Of a DNA stretch of 64,000 nt, positions 37,335 to 46,128 are shown one piece after another (position 1 is the stretch's first letter; each line of letters begins with the position of its first letter). The position numbers and the translations under genes are program-made. The stretch spans positions 9,842 to 73,841 of the forward strand of contig JBNKHG010000048.1 in the NCBI GenBank assembly GCA_050290225.1. Direction: 5' to 3'. This DNA comes from JBNKHG01 sp050290225 (GTDB lineage Bacteria; Pseudomonadota; Gammaproteobacteria; Pseudomonadales; Cellvibrionaceae). Under the pieces are notes generated by a model. That model had not been told where the DNA came from. It did not search any database and was given only the letters and a program-made list of their open reading frames with translations.

Positions 37335-38302
37335 GCAGCCCTCTATCACGCTGGCATCGCTGGTTCAATCCCTCGCATCTGCGCGGTCGCGGTGTATTGG
37401 GAATGAATCAGCGCAATATTGACTATATTGGGCGCTACAATCCTCGCCGCCTGTATCCCCTGGTCGATGATAAGCTCAAAACCAAGCGCCTGGCTCTGGA
37501 TGCCGGACTGAGTGTCCCCGAATTGGTGGGGGTGATTGAGAGCCAACACCAGGTCCGGGAGTTGGGTCAGATGGTATTGGACGCGCCGGGCTTTTGTATC
37601 AAGCCCGCCAAGGGTTCTGGAGGCAAGGGTATTCTGGTGATAACCCGCCAGCAAAATGGCGAGTTCTATAAACCCAATGGCCAGAGCCTGACCCTGTCCG
37701 AGTTGGAGCGACATGTCTCCAATATTCTGGCGGGACTGTATTCCCTTGGCGGCGCGAGCGATGTAGCCCTGATAGAAGGCTTGATTGAGCCTGACAAGGT
37801 GTTTAGCGGTTACACCTATGAAGGGGTGCCCGATACCCGTGTAATCGTTTTCCGCGGGTTTCCTGTGATGGCGATGATGCGGCTGTCGACTGCGGAATCC
37901 CACGGCAAAGCCAATTTGCACCAGGGGGCGGTAGGTGTTGGCTTGAACATCGCCAGCGGTTGGGCCTTGCATGCCGTGCAACACGATCAACCCTTGCGCC
38001 TGCACCCGGACACGGGCAAGGACCTGTTGGGTTTGCAGGTGCCCAGTTGGGTGTCGCTACTGGAAATTGCCTGCGCCTGTTACGAGATCTCGGGGCTGGG
38101 CTACCTGGGAGCTGACCTGGTACTGGATCAAAGGCGCGGGCCGGTGTTGTTGGAGCTCAACGCCCGACCCGGTTTAAGCATTCAAATTGCCAATGGACAG
38201 GGGCTCCTGCCGCGGTTGCGCCTGATTGAGTCCCTGGGAAAGAAATCGAATTTTACTGTGGCGGATCGGGTGGCATTTGCGCGTGAGCAGTTTGCTGGCT
38301 AA
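37331..38302 (+). CDS. ATP-grasp ligase, alpha-L-glutamate ligase-like (RimK-related)
   Basis: 323 residues, cytoplasmic. ATP-grasp signatures: FCIKPAKGSGGKGILVI (phosphate-binding loop), VALIEGLIEPDKVF, and LLELNARPGLSIQIANGQGL with the metal-binding Glu/Asn. The N-terminus RGRGVLGMNQRNIDYIGRYN is typical of the family; hence TTG 37331 behind GGGAGG is preferred to ATG 37404. RimK relatives add glutamate to peptides or proteins; the substrate here is unknown. Third gene of the operon with the protease and inactive transglutaminase. Confidence 0.88.
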   Translation: MSSPLSRWHRWFNPSHLRGRGVLGMNQRNIDYIGRYNPRRLYPLVDDKLKTKRLALDAGLSVPELVGVIESQHQVRELGQMVLDAPGFCIKPAKGSGGKGILVITRQQNGEFYKPNGQSLTLSELERHVSNILAGLYSLGGASDVALIEGLIEPDKVFSGYTYEGVPDTRVIVFRGFPVMAMMRLSTAESHGKANLHQGAVGVGLNIASGWALHAVQHDQPLRLHPDTGKDLLGLQVPSWVSLLEIACACYEISGLGYLGADLVLDQRRGPVLLELNARPGLSIQIANGQGLLPRLRLIESLGKKSNFTVADRVAFAREQFAG

Positions 38303-38390
38303 GCCGGCGGCCCCGCGATTGTCATCATTTTAGTCCTATACTTAATTTATGAAACTACGCCAAAAGGTGGGGAATGGGACGCGATAGGCA

Positions 38391-38888
38391 ATGAAAACTC
38401 TCTATCTCGCTCGACATGCAAAATCCAGTTGGGATTGTCCGGGGGTGGAGGATTGGGAGCGTCCGCTCAATACGCGTGGGGAGAAGAACGCGCCGTTAAT
38501 GGCCAGGCAACTGGCTGAATGCATCGTAAAACCCGATGCCATCGTGTCGAGCCACGCTGTCAGGGCCATGATGACGGCGAAGGTCTATGCCCAGGCTCTG
38601 GGCTTTGTCGAAGAGGAGATTGAAATCGATCGCGCCGCCTACGGCGCGGGCGTTGATGAACTGCTGGATATTATCCGCGATTTTGATAACCGCCAGACTG
38701 CGATGATGCTGGTGGGGCATAACCCGGGACTGACGGATCTGGCCAATTACCTGTGTGATGAGCGTGTTACCGACGATTTGCCAACCTGTGGGATTGTGGT
38801 GATAAGTCTGCCTGTGGAGCATTGGCAGGCGGTTACTGCCAGCGAGGGGACCTTGGTGAATTTATTGCGCCCTAAGCGCCGGATTTAA
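38391..38888 (+). CDS. sixA: Phosphohistidine phosphatase SixA
   Basis: Removes phosphate from histidine residues (ArcB HPt domain and PTS NPr in E. coli). 165 residues of the histidine-phosphatase superfamily: LYLARHAKSSWDCPGVEDWE with the catalytic RHxK, then ERPLNTRG, SSHAVRAMMTAKVYA and the second His in MLVGHNPGLTDLANYL. It lies 88 bp after the ligase gene. Confidence 0.93.
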   Translation: MKTLYLARHAKSSWDCPGVEDWERPLNTRGEKNAPLMARQLAECIVKPDAIVSSHAVRAMMTAKVYAQALGFVEEEIEIDRAAYGAGVDELLDIIRDFDNRQTAMMLVGHNPGLTDLANYLCDERVTDDLPTCGIVVISLPVEHWQAVTASEGTLVNLLRPKRRI

Positions 38889-38991
38889 TGTAATGTGTGG
38901 CATCCCGGATTTGAACTGAGACGTTGTTTTTCCGCTTTCTTTGATTTCTATCGCGCTTGCTATTCCATTTGTCCCAACGCCAAGCTGCCAC

Positions 38992-39537
38992 TTAAGCGGT
39001 TGCCTCTACCAGCATCCTGTCGTACTTCTTGCTCAACAGATCGTAAAACTGCTCGCGCAGTTTGTGGATATCCTGCTTGATATCGGCGATTTCCTGACTG
39101 CTGATATCCTTGCGTCCCACATACACCTGTTTGCGGAAGTGCGCGATTTTGGCACCGTATAAACGCAAAGTCTTTTCCAGGCCTTTTTCACCCAACATCA
39201 GCAGCTTGGCCTCGGCATCGGCCATTTTCTTGAATTCCGCTACCAGCTCCAGATTCACGGCGTCAAATTCCTGTTTGCGTGCTACCGGCCAGCGATGGCC
39301 GAAGCGGATGGATTCGATCACCAGCGCCGAGTATTTGGCGAAAATGTGGGTGATATTGCCGACATCGGCCGAAATAGCTTCCAGCGTCGCCAGGCGCTTC
39401 TGGGCGCGAGCGTTGGTGGCGCGGGCAGCCCCGGGGTGGCGCCGAGAGATAATCCAGGCGGAAAGTCCAGTTACCAATGCACCAAGTCCCACCTTGGCCG
39501 AAGTGTCTACCAGCTGTATGAGAGTGGCTTCATCCAT
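38992..39537 (-). CDS. Single-pass membrane protein of unknown function
   Basis: 181 residues from the ATG at 39537 behind GCAGGA. A hydrophobic helix at about 11-30 (AKVGLGALVTGLSAWIISRR) is followed by a long, charged, mostly helical cytoplasmic part with coiled-coil character (AQKRLATLEAISADVGNITH, DISSQEIADIKQDIHKLREQ). No catalytic motif recognised. Stands alone, convergent with sixA. Confidence 0.7.
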   Translation of the reverse strand: MDEATLIQLVDTSAKVGLGALVTGLSAWIISRRHPGAARATNARAQKRLATLEAISADVGNITHIFAKYSALVIESIRFGHRWPVARKQEFDAVNLELVAEFKKMADAEAKLLMLGEKGLEKTLRLYGAKIAHFRKQVYVGRKDISSQEIADIKQDIHKLREQFYDLLSKKYDRMLVEATA

Positions 39538-39680
39538 ACAAAGTCCTGCCCTAATCAATGTCAATAAGAGTCAATGTCGATGAGCTGACGGTTTTATGAC
39601 GGTCGGGAGGTGTTCAGCAATTATCAGGCCAGAGTGGTATAAAGGCCGCAAATCAAGTTGTTCAATGGGGTGGTCAGGAT

Positions 39681-39908
39681 TCAAGCATTGCGTAACGGTG
39701 CCAGCAGGCTTTCCAGGCCATTGAGCTTGATTTGGTATAAAAGGGCCAATTGCTCACCTAAGCGGCCCCTGGGGAAGCCCTGCTGGTTAAACCATACAAG
39801 ATAGGGTTCAGGCAAATCCGCCAGCAGGCGTCCATGATATTTTCCGAAGGGCATGCTGGTGGTAACGAGGTCCTTGAGCAAGCTGGGATCGAGGGGTAAG
39901 TCTTCCAT
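39681..39908 (-). CDS. DUF3820 family protein
   Basis: 75 residues, cytoplasmic. It has the DUF3820 core MPFGKYHGRLLADLPEPYLV, then WFNQQGFPRGRLGEQLALLY. Biochemical role unknown. Its ATG shares one base with the stop of yciH, so the two are translationally coupled. Confidence 0.9.
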   Translation of the reverse strand: MEDLPLDPSLLKDLVTTSMPFGKYHGRLLADLPEPYLVWFNQQGFPRGRLGEQLALLYQIKLNGLESLLAPLRNA

Positions 39909-40231
39909 CAGCCACCGGCCAGTTTTACGGTATAACCCTTGTCTTCGAGGGCTACCTTTATTTTGTCCCGGTGATCTCCCTGAATTTCGATGATGCCGTC
40001 CTTAACTGATCCGCCCGTGCCGCAAATCTGTTTTAACTGCTTTGCCAACGCCTTCAGCTTTGGCATATCGAGAGGGATGCCGCTGATCGCGGTGACCCCT
40101 TTGCCCTTGCGTCCGCTGGTTTCGCGTCGAATTCGGACTATGCCGTCCCCCTGGGGTTGGTTGGGCTTTTCCTTTTCCGCTTTTATGCGGCCCTGGTCGG
40201 TGGAGTAAACCAGGCGGCTGTTTTTAGTCAT
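39908..40231 (-). CDS. yciH: YciH/SUI1-family translation factor
   Basis: 107 residues with a C-terminal SUI1 (eIF1-like) domain: GVTAISGIPLDMPKLKALAK, LKQICGTGGSVKDGIIEIQG, DHRDKIKVALEDKGY. The N-terminal 35 residues are basic and flexible, as in E. coli YciH, which influences initiation fidelity. Overlaps the DUF3820 gene downstream. Confidence 0.93.
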   Translation of the reverse strand: MTKNSRLVYSTDQGRIKAEKEKPNQPQGDGIVRIRRETSGRKGKGVTAISGIPLDMPKLKALAKQLKQICGTGGSVKDGIIEIQGDHRDKIKVALEDKGYTVKLAGG

Positions 40232-40627
40232 GCTGAAATGTTTCTCGGTAAATAGCGTTAGAAATTATGGTTCTTCAGAAAAATTTGTGGGTTGTTATGA
40301 TTCATGCTTTGGCAACGACGTTTCGTTCGTGCCGCAAGCGGACGAACCGACGTGCCACGAATACTTGTGGCTTGCCGCTTGAAGCCGCAAGCCGCAAGCC
40401 GCAAGAGCCCGCTTTTGGCACTTTGCTGACTATCACATCGTGCCTAAACCTTCTAATAAATGATATCCGAATAATATTTACCGACCTACCACAAAAAGAT
40501 CTTGAATTTCAACAGGTTAATAGACTCTCGAATTACATCATACCCACGGATTATTCAGAGGAACCGAAATTATAGGTCGTTCGCAAAAGCATTTCCGTGA
40601 TTGCAGCATGGATCTTAGGGCCAAGGG
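40232..40627. other. Intergenic region with repeats
   Basis: About 395 bp between yciH and the zinc-ribbon gene, both leftward. It contains the palindromic period-7 repeat at 40364-40405 and, before it, a GTTCGT/ACGAAC-type inverted pair at about 40325-40346. A 102-codon plus-strand open frame crosses it but spans the repeat and lacks a ribosome-binding site; I do not call it. Confidence 0.6.
40364..40405. repeat. Palindromic period-7 repeat
   Basis: Six 7-bp units: CTTGTGG, CTTGCCG, CTTGAAG, then three CCGCAAG. The two halves are nearly complementary, giving a stem of about 17 bp with two mismatches. Clearest example of the CTTG/CAAG inverted arrangement. Confidence 0.85.
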
Positions 40628-40957
40628 CTATGGCTTGGGTGGTAGTTTGGCCTTGGCGAGTTTCTGTGTAAACAGTCCCACCAAAGTGATTGCCACTCCC
40701 AGGGCGAACAGGTGGCGGCTGTCCATCAATCCGATGTCCCAATAGTGAAACAGGGGTGCCAGAATAACGGCCACAAACAGGCCGGCAGACAACACGGTAT
40801 CCGCTTTTTCCGGGTAAACAATGCCTTTTTGGCAATAAGGACAGGGAAAGGGTTTGCTCTTCAGAAAATCGTGCAACAGGTTGTGGCGATTGAGCAGGCG
40901 TTTGTCCATCGGTTTGTTGCAGTGGGGACAGTGTAGAGGCTTGATCAGTAATGCCAC
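40628..40957 (-). CDS. Zinc-ribbon protein with two membrane helices
   Basis: 109 residues, GTG start behind AGGT. The N-terminus has two CxxC pairs (LHCPHCNKPM and FPCPYCQKGI) separated by a basic helix, a likely zinc ribbon. Two hydrophobic helices follow (about 55-72 and 82-100). No known family recognised with certainty. The next gene left is the DUF3820/yciH pair. Confidence 0.72.
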   Translation of the reverse strand: MALLIKPLHCPHCNKPMDKRLLNRHNLLHDFLKSKPFPCPYCQKGIVYPEKADTVLSAGLFVAVILAPLFHYWDIGLMDSRHLFALGVAITLVGLFTQKLAKAKLPPKP

Positions 40958-40984
40958 AAAATTACCTAACGATAACGGGGTGGG

Positions 40985-42202
40985 TTATACCACCTGAATT
41001 AACAGGAACAGAAGGCACAGGGTAAGCCCTAAGGCGGGGATTGCCAAGGCTGCCAATCGCAAACAGGCTTTACCGCTGCTACGGGTTTGCCACTCCACGG
41101 CCAGCAGTGCGGCATTCACCAGGGCGAACACTAATAGCATGATGGTACTGGTGAGTTTGGCCAGGCTGACGATCGGCAACCAGAGCGCGAATATCAGCAC
41201 TGCCGCGCCAACCACCAGGGTGGCGGGCACGGGTGTCCTCAATCGCGGATGCAGGTGACTGAACAGATCGTGCGCCAGTTTTCGTCTTGCCATGCCGAAC
41301 AGTACTCGCGCTCCCATGATAATTTGCACCAGGGCACCGTTGCTGATTGCAACCAGGCTGATTAGTCCAATCACCCATACCGGGATGTCGCTATTCGCTT
41401 CGATAATTGCCGCGAAGGGGGCCTCACTCTGGCTCAGTACCTCCAGCGGCAGGGCTGAGACGGCAACCACGGCGACCAGGATATACAGCAATGTCGTTAC
41501 TGTCAGTGCCAAACCGATGCCCCAGGGCATATTGGTTTGTGGCGACTTCACCTCCTCTGCCATATTGACCATGTCCTCAAATCCGATATAAGCATAGAAG
41601 GCCAGAAAGGCGCCGATGAAAATGCCCCGCCAGGCTTGCCACTCCAGGCCTGGAACAAACGTCTGGAGTGCATCCTCGGTTGACGATCTCGCGCCGATTC
41701 CCAGCACCAGCGCTATGCCCACCAGCTCGATCAGGGTAATCAATACTGCCACGCCAACCGCTTCCAGCACCCCTCGGCAGGCGATAAAAGTCAGCGTGAA
41801 CACGACCAGGGTGATGCTCACGTTGTGTGGCAGTGACACGAACAAGTCCAGGTAACCGGCAAAACCGCGACTGATCGTGGCGGCCGACACAACGCCTGTT
41901 AGAATGATCGCCCAGCCCACTGCAGAAGCCAGGCGTTCGCTGCCGAAGGCTTCGCGCACGTAAACGGATTCTCCTGCGCTGAATGGAAAGCGGCTGGACA
42001 ATTTGGCGTAGGAGTAGGCGCTAAAACTGACAATCAGCGCCGACATCATAAACGCTGCGGGGGCGAAGCTGCCCGCCGCCGCGGCCACTTTGCCGATCAG
42101 TACATAGATGCCGGCTCCGAGAATCGTGCCGACGCCATAAAAAACCAGCAGTGGCAGAGATAGCCGGCGCGCGAGCTCTTTTGTGGTGGTGTCCGCATTC
42201 AA
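40985..42202 (-). CDS. APC-family amino acid permease
   Basis: 405 residues, about 12 membrane helices. N-terminal APC signature LVFYGVGTILGAGIYVLIGK, then SRFPFSAGESVYVREAFGSE and FLAFYAYIGFEDMVNMAEEV, typical of the cationic/neutral amino acid transporter (CAT-like) branch. TTG at 42202 behind AAGGACA is preferred; the open frame extends upstream into the divergent channel gene but is not transporter-like. Substrate unknown. Confidence 0.87.
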   Translation of the reverse strand: MNADTTTKELARRLSLPLLVFYGVGTILGAGIYVLIGKVAAAAGSFAPAAFMMSALIVSFSAYSYAKLSSRFPFSAGESVYVREAFGSERLASAVGWAIILTGVVSAATISRGFAGYLDLFVSLPHNVSITLVVFTLTFIACRGVLEAVGVAVLITLIELVGIALVLGIGARSSTEDALQTFVPGLEWQAWRGIFIGAFLAFYAYIGFEDMVNMAEEVKSPQTNMPWGIGLALTVTTLLYILVAVVAVSALPLEVLSQSEAPFAAIIEANSDIPVWVIGLISLVAISNGALVQIIMGARVLFGMARRKLAHDLFSHLHPRLRTPVPATLVVGAAVLIFALWLPIVSLAKLTSTIMLLVFALVNAALLAVEWQTRSSGKACLRLAALAIPALGLTLCLLFLLIQVV

Positions 42203-42295
42203 TTGGGTTGTCCTTCGAAGGGCTTCGAGCGCTCCCTTGATTTTAGTCCGATTAAGCGAATAGCATACGTGAAATCCTCTGGGAACAGACTCGCT

Positions 42296-43111
42296 ATGGA
42301 TCACGCTCGGCTTAAGGATACCCTGTATACGGTTATTTTTGGCACAGACACGCCGGCCGGCAAAAGGTTTGATCTGGTGTTGATCTACTCCATCCTCATC
42401 AGTGTCATAGCGGTGATGGCGGATACTGTCTCTGGCATTGCTGCCGGTTATCATCGCGAACTGCGTGTCATTGAGTGGGTTTTCACCGGTTTGTTCACCG
42501 TTGAATACTGTCTGCGCATCTATTGTTCACCGCGCCCACTTCGCTATATCCGCAGTTTTTACGGGATTGTGGATCTGTTTGCCATCCTCCCCTCCTATCT
42601 CGGTATATTTGTGGCTGATGCCAATAATCTGATGATTATTCGCCTGTTACGGCTTTTCCGTATTTTCCGGGTATTGAAGTTGATGCGTTATATCAGCGAA
42701 GCCAATGTGCTGATGCGGGCTATGCTGATGTCGCGGAGAAAGATTTTTGTGTTTTTCTCTTCGGTGTTGATCCTCAGTGCGCTGTTCGGTTCGCTGATGT
42801 ATATCGTCGAGGGGCCTGGGAACGGTTTCACCAGTATTCCCAAGAGTATTTACTGGACTATCGTCACCATTACCACTGTGGGTTACGGTGACATTACTCC
42901 GCAAACAACCCTCGGACAGGTGATTGCAGCCGCGGCCATGTTGACGGGTTATTCCATCATTGCGGTACCTACGGGAATTCTCACTGCCGAGCTGACCCAC
43001 GAAATGAATCGGGAGCGCCTGACGCGCCGGTGCCAAAACTGTTTTCGCTGGGGTCATGAACAGGACGCCAGTTACTGCAAGTTCTGTGGTGCCGCCCTGC
43101 CCAAGGTCTGA
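42296..43111 (+). CDS. Voltage-gated K+ channel-like protein with C-terminal zinc ribbon
   Basis: 271 residues. Six-helix ion-transport domain: S1 near LVLIYSILISVIAVM, S4 with regular basic residues (IIRLLRLFRIFRVLKLMRYI), pore loop with the K+ selectivity motif TTVGYGDITP, S6 ending IIAVPTGILTAEL. After it a short cytoplasmic tail carries two CxxC pairs (CQNCFRW and YCKFCGAALP), a zinc ribbon not found in simple Kch channels. ATG 42296 chosen to start just before S1. Divergent from the permease. Confidence 0.88.
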   Translation: MDHARLKDTLYTVIFGTDTPAGKRFDLVLIYSILISVIAVMADTVSGIAAGYHRELRVIEWVFTGLFTVEYCLRIYCSPRPLRYIRSFYGIVDLFAILPSYLGIFVADANNLMIIRLLRLFRIFRVLKLMRYISEANVLMRAMLMSRRKIFVFFSSVLILSALFGSLMYIVEGPGNGFTSIPKSIYWTIVTITTVGYGDITPQTTLGQVIAAAAMLTGYSIIAVPTGILTAELTHEMNRERLTRRCQNCFRWGHEQDASYCKFCGAALPKV

Positions 43112-43112
43112 T

Positions 43113-44222
43113 CTAGTGCAGGGAATTGCCCGAGTTCAGCTGTTTGTCCCTTTGTGCCGGGGGGAGATTGCGACAGTCTTCCCAGCGACTGTGCCTCGCC
43201 GGAGAGAGGTAAAGCTTGGCTTCCGCCAGGCGGTTGGCGATCAGGTTGGTGGCGATCCGGGTATGACTGGCCTGTTTGAAAATATCCCCAAGGGTCGTGC
43301 CAATGGCATTGATCTTTTTGTCAATGGTTTCGGCACTGGCATGACGATGGTGACAGGCGGCGTAGATCAGGCCTCCGGCGTTGATGGCATAATCGGGGGC
43401 ATAAAGAATATCCCGCTCAAGCAGGGCCTGCCCCAAGTGTTCCTCCGCCAGCTGGTTGTTGGCGGAGCCGGCGATAATGGCACAGCGAAATTCAGTTAGT
43501 GTGTGCTCGCTTACTATGCCGCCAAGGGCACATGGGGTAAAGACGTCGGAGTCGATCCGGTGTATATCCTTTGCCGACACCGGTGTGGCGCCGGTCAGTT
43601 CGCAACATTGGCGGACTCTATCGCTATCCATATCAGCCACGCTCAGGCGGGCCCCGGCTTTGGCCAACCGCTGCGCCAGGTTCAAACCCACATGTCCCAA
43701 TCCCTGCAGGGCGATATGGATACCCTCCAGCTGCCTGCGACCCAGACGATGGGCAACCGCAGCCTGGATGCCAACAAATACACCTAGGGCTGTATAAGCC
43801 GAAGGGTTACCCTCGGCGGAAGTACTGGTCGTGAAGGGAGTGCGGCTGGCAATAATATCCATGTCCTCAGAATTGGTACCACTGTCGACGGCAGTGATAT
43901 AACGCCCACCCAGGCTGTCAATAAAGTCGCCAAAGGCTTCCATAAGTGCTCGCCGGTTAAAGGCGGTACGTGGCTTGAGCAGGACGGCCTTGCCACCGCC
44001 GTGAGGGATGTCGGCGAGGGCCGCTTTATAGCTCATGCCGCGGGCGAGTCGTGCGGCATCGGCAATGGCGGATTCAGTATCGGGGTATTCCAGAAAGCGG
44101 CAGCCGCCCAGTGCCGGGCCACGACGGGTGCTGTGAATGGCGATAATGGCTTTTAGGCCGGAGCGAGGATCCTGGTGCAAATGCAGGTCGGGCAGTTGCT
44201 CACGCGTCATCAAGTCAAACAT
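43113..44222 (-). CDS. Leu/Phe/Val-type amino acid dehydrogenase
   Basis: NAD-dependent oxidative deamination of an amino acid, 369 residues from the ATG at 44222 behind AAGGAGA. Glu/Leu/Phe/Val family motifs: HSTRRGPALGGCRF, MSYKAALADIPHGGGKAVLL (catalytic lysine), GLGHVGLNLAQRLAKAGARL (NAD loop) and IIAGSANNQLAEE. The spacing fits leucine/phenylalanine dehydrogenases more than glutamate dehydrogenase; the exact substrate is not decidable. Convergent with the channel gene, one base apart. Confidence 0.9.
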   Translation of the reverse strand: MFDLMTREQLPDLHLHQDPRSGLKAIIAIHSTRRGPALGGCRFLEYPDTESAIADAARLARGMSYKAALADIPHGGGKAVLLKPRTAFNRRALMEAFGDFIDSLGGRYITAVDSGTNSEDMDIIASRTPFTTSTSAEGNPSAYTALGVFVGIQAAVAHRLGRRQLEGIHIALQGLGHVGLNLAQRLAKAGARLSVADMDSDRVRQCCELTGATPVSAKDIHRIDSDVFTPCALGGIVSEHTLTEFRCAIIAGSANNQLAEEHLGQALLERDILYAPDYAINAGGLIYAACHHRHASAETIDKKINAIGTTLGDIFKQASHTRIATNLIANRLAEAKLYLSPARHSRWEDCRNLPPAQRDKQLNSGNSLH

Positions 44223-44633
44223 AGTCTTCTCCTTTGACACTTAACCATCGCGCTTTCACGCAATGAGGTCATACCGCGATGCTGAGGCAAATGGATCGCG
44301 GAACGCTTGGGCTCGGTGTTAAGGAGGGCGTTGCAACACACTCGATTTAAATATCTATTGTCAGTATAGAAATAGACAGCGGGGTTGTTTTTCCTGTTTT
44401 AGACTGTGCGGCTATATGTAAAATAGCCAGTCTCAACGGGGAGAATAAGATTCAAAAAGTGTAGGATAGGTGTTTTCTTTTTGCGGGTAGGCGCTGGTTT
44501 ATTAGGATAATCCGCCACTGGTGAAAAATTGTCAAAAAATGGGTCGGAAAGTGCCTGCGGTCTTTGTTAACGTATCGGGAAATTTGGGGCGGGTAGTAAG
44601 CCCGGCCATGGTTAGTTAAGTGAAGGTATTTTG
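44223..44633. other. Divergent intergenic region
   Basis: About 410 bp between the dehydrogenase and the serine hydrolase genes. AT-rich, no convincing gene. It contains the hairpin at 44401-44433 and short inverted CTATT/AATAG segments around 44355-44376. Confidence 0.6.
44401..44433. other. Two-part hairpin in the divergent region
   Basis: AGACT pairs with AGTCT and, inside a 4-nt bulge, GGCTAT with ATAGCC, leaving a 7-nt loop. No T tract follows. It could be an operator or an RNA structure; purpose unknown. Confidence 0.4.
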
Positions 44634-45836
44634 GTGAAGGAAGTAACAACAAAGGTCCAGGGGTTTTGTGCACACGGATATGAAACTGTCAGAATGGCCT
44701 TTGCTCGCCTGTTTGAGGAAACCGGCGAGCAGGGGGCGGCGGTCAGTGTCTATCGGCATGGCGAGCTGGTGATCAGCCTCTGGTGTGGTTCGCGGGACAA
44801 GTCCCGCAGCTTGCCGTGGGAGGAGCGCACCCAGGTTAACGTCTTTTCGGCCTCAAAGGGGTTGGTAGCGCTGTGTGCGCTACAGCTGGTGGAGGCCGGT
44901 GCTCTCGATCTGGATATCCCTATAGCCCATTATTGGCCTGAATTCGCTGCGGGAGGCAAGTCTCCTATTCGCCTGCGCGATATCCTCTGTCACCGCAGTG
45001 GGGTGTCGGCATTCAAAGAGCGGGTGCCGGACGAGCTGGTCTATCAATGGCCGCAGATAATCGAGCGCATTGCCGGGGAGGAACCCTGGTGGGTGCCGGG
45101 GAGCGAACAGGGTTACTCACCCATGCTCTTCGGCTGGATCCTGGGGGAGGTGATTCGCCGCGTATCCGGTGCCAACAGTTTTAATCATTACTTCCAGCAA
45201 CAGGTGGCCGGGCCGTTGCAGGTCGATTGTACCTTTGGGGTGGATAAGGCCGAACAGGTACTGTTAGCGGATGTCGGCCCCCTGGCGGGGACGACCCCCG
45301 GTAACAATGAGCTTGGGCGTGTAATGAAAGCTGATCCAGAGGGGGTGGTGAAAAAAGCGTTTACCAACCCTATGAGCCTGATGATGGGAACCAATTCCCC
45401 GGATTGGCGAGGCGCACAGATCCCGGCCGCCAATGGCCACGCCAGCGCTCGGGCGCTGGCGGCGGTGTACGGTGCATTGGCCAACGGCGGCGCGCTGGAG
45501 ATCGATGGTGTGGTAACGCGGCTTTTAAGCAGCGAGAGCTTGCCCCTGTGCTGGCAGGAGCAGAGCCGTTCGTCGGCGGATAAGGTGCTCGGGGTGCCAC
45601 TGCGCTTTGGCTTGGGGTTTATGTTGAAAAATGAGCGCGAGGATTGTCAGTTTGGCCGTGGTGAGCGTGGCTTTGGCCACCCCGGTGCTGGTGGTTGTCT
45701 CGGTTTTGCCGACCCGGATGCCGGTATAGGCTTTGGCTATGTGACAAATCGCATGGGGCAGGGGTTATTGATCGATCCGCGAGCACGATCATTAATAGAC
45801 GCTCTCTACGATTGTAAGGGGGTTCAAGATGCCTGA
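44634..45836 (+). CDS. Beta-lactamase-family serine hydrolase (EstB-like)
   Basis: About 400 residues, class C-like fold usually acting as esterase or peptidase. The nucleophile motif is VFSASKGLVALCAL (Ser-x-x-Lys), the tyrosine motif GYSPMLFGWI, and a C-terminal GHPGAGGCLGFADPDAGIGF replaces the KTG box, as in EstB-type esterases. No signal peptide, so cytoplasmic. GTG 44634 (TTG 44631 also possible) behind AAGG. Overlaps slyX by 8 bp. Confidence 0.88.
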   Translation: MKEVTTKVQGFCAHGYETVRMAFARLFEETGEQGAAVSVYRHGELVISLWCGSRDKSRSLPWEERTQVNVFSASKGLVALCALQLVEAGALDLDIPIAHYWPEFAAGGKSPIRLRDILCHRSGVSAFKERVPDELVYQWPQIIERIAGEEPWWVPGSEQGYSPMLFGWILGEVIRRVSGANSFNHYFQQQVAGPLQVDCTFGVDKAEQVLLADVGPLAGTTPGNNELGRVMKADPEGVVKKAFTNPMSLMMGTNSPDWRGAQIPAANGHASARALAAVYGALANGGALEIDGVVTRLLSSESLPLCWQEQSRSSADKVLGVPLRFGLGFMLKNEREDCQFGRGERGFGHPGAGGCLGFADPDAGIGFGYVTNRMGQGLLIDPRARSLIDALYDCKGVQDA

Positions 45837-46107
45837 TCCATCCAACGCTGATTCTGCTGATATTACTTCAGCCAATAAAGGTAACGCTGCTGAAGAACTG
45901 CGGGATCAGGTGATAGAGCTGCAGACCCGTCTGGCCTTCCAGGAGGACACGCTGCAGCAACTCAACCAGGTGATCGCCGAACAGGACAGCGACATGCGTG
46001 CTTTACAGGTGCAGTTTCAGGCATTGCTGAAAAGACTGGACGATTTGTCCTATGCCTTTGAACAACGCCAGATTAACCCGGTCGATGAGAGACCTCCACA
46101 CTATTGA
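45829..46107 (+). CDS. slyX: SlyX
   Basis: 92 residues: a polar N-terminal 22, then the SlyX coiled coil (ELQTRLAFQEDTLQQLNQVI AEQD) and the ending VDERPPHY, where PPHY is the hallmark C-terminus. Role unknown despite wide conservation. Translationally coupled to the preceding hydrolase gene. Confidence 0.93.
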   Translation: MPDPSNADSADITSANKGNAAEELRDQVIELQTRLAFQEDTLQQLNQVIAEQDSDMRALQVQFQALLKRLDDLSYAFEQRQINPVDERPPHY

Positions 46108-46128
46108 TCAAGAAGCGCCCAGACGGAC

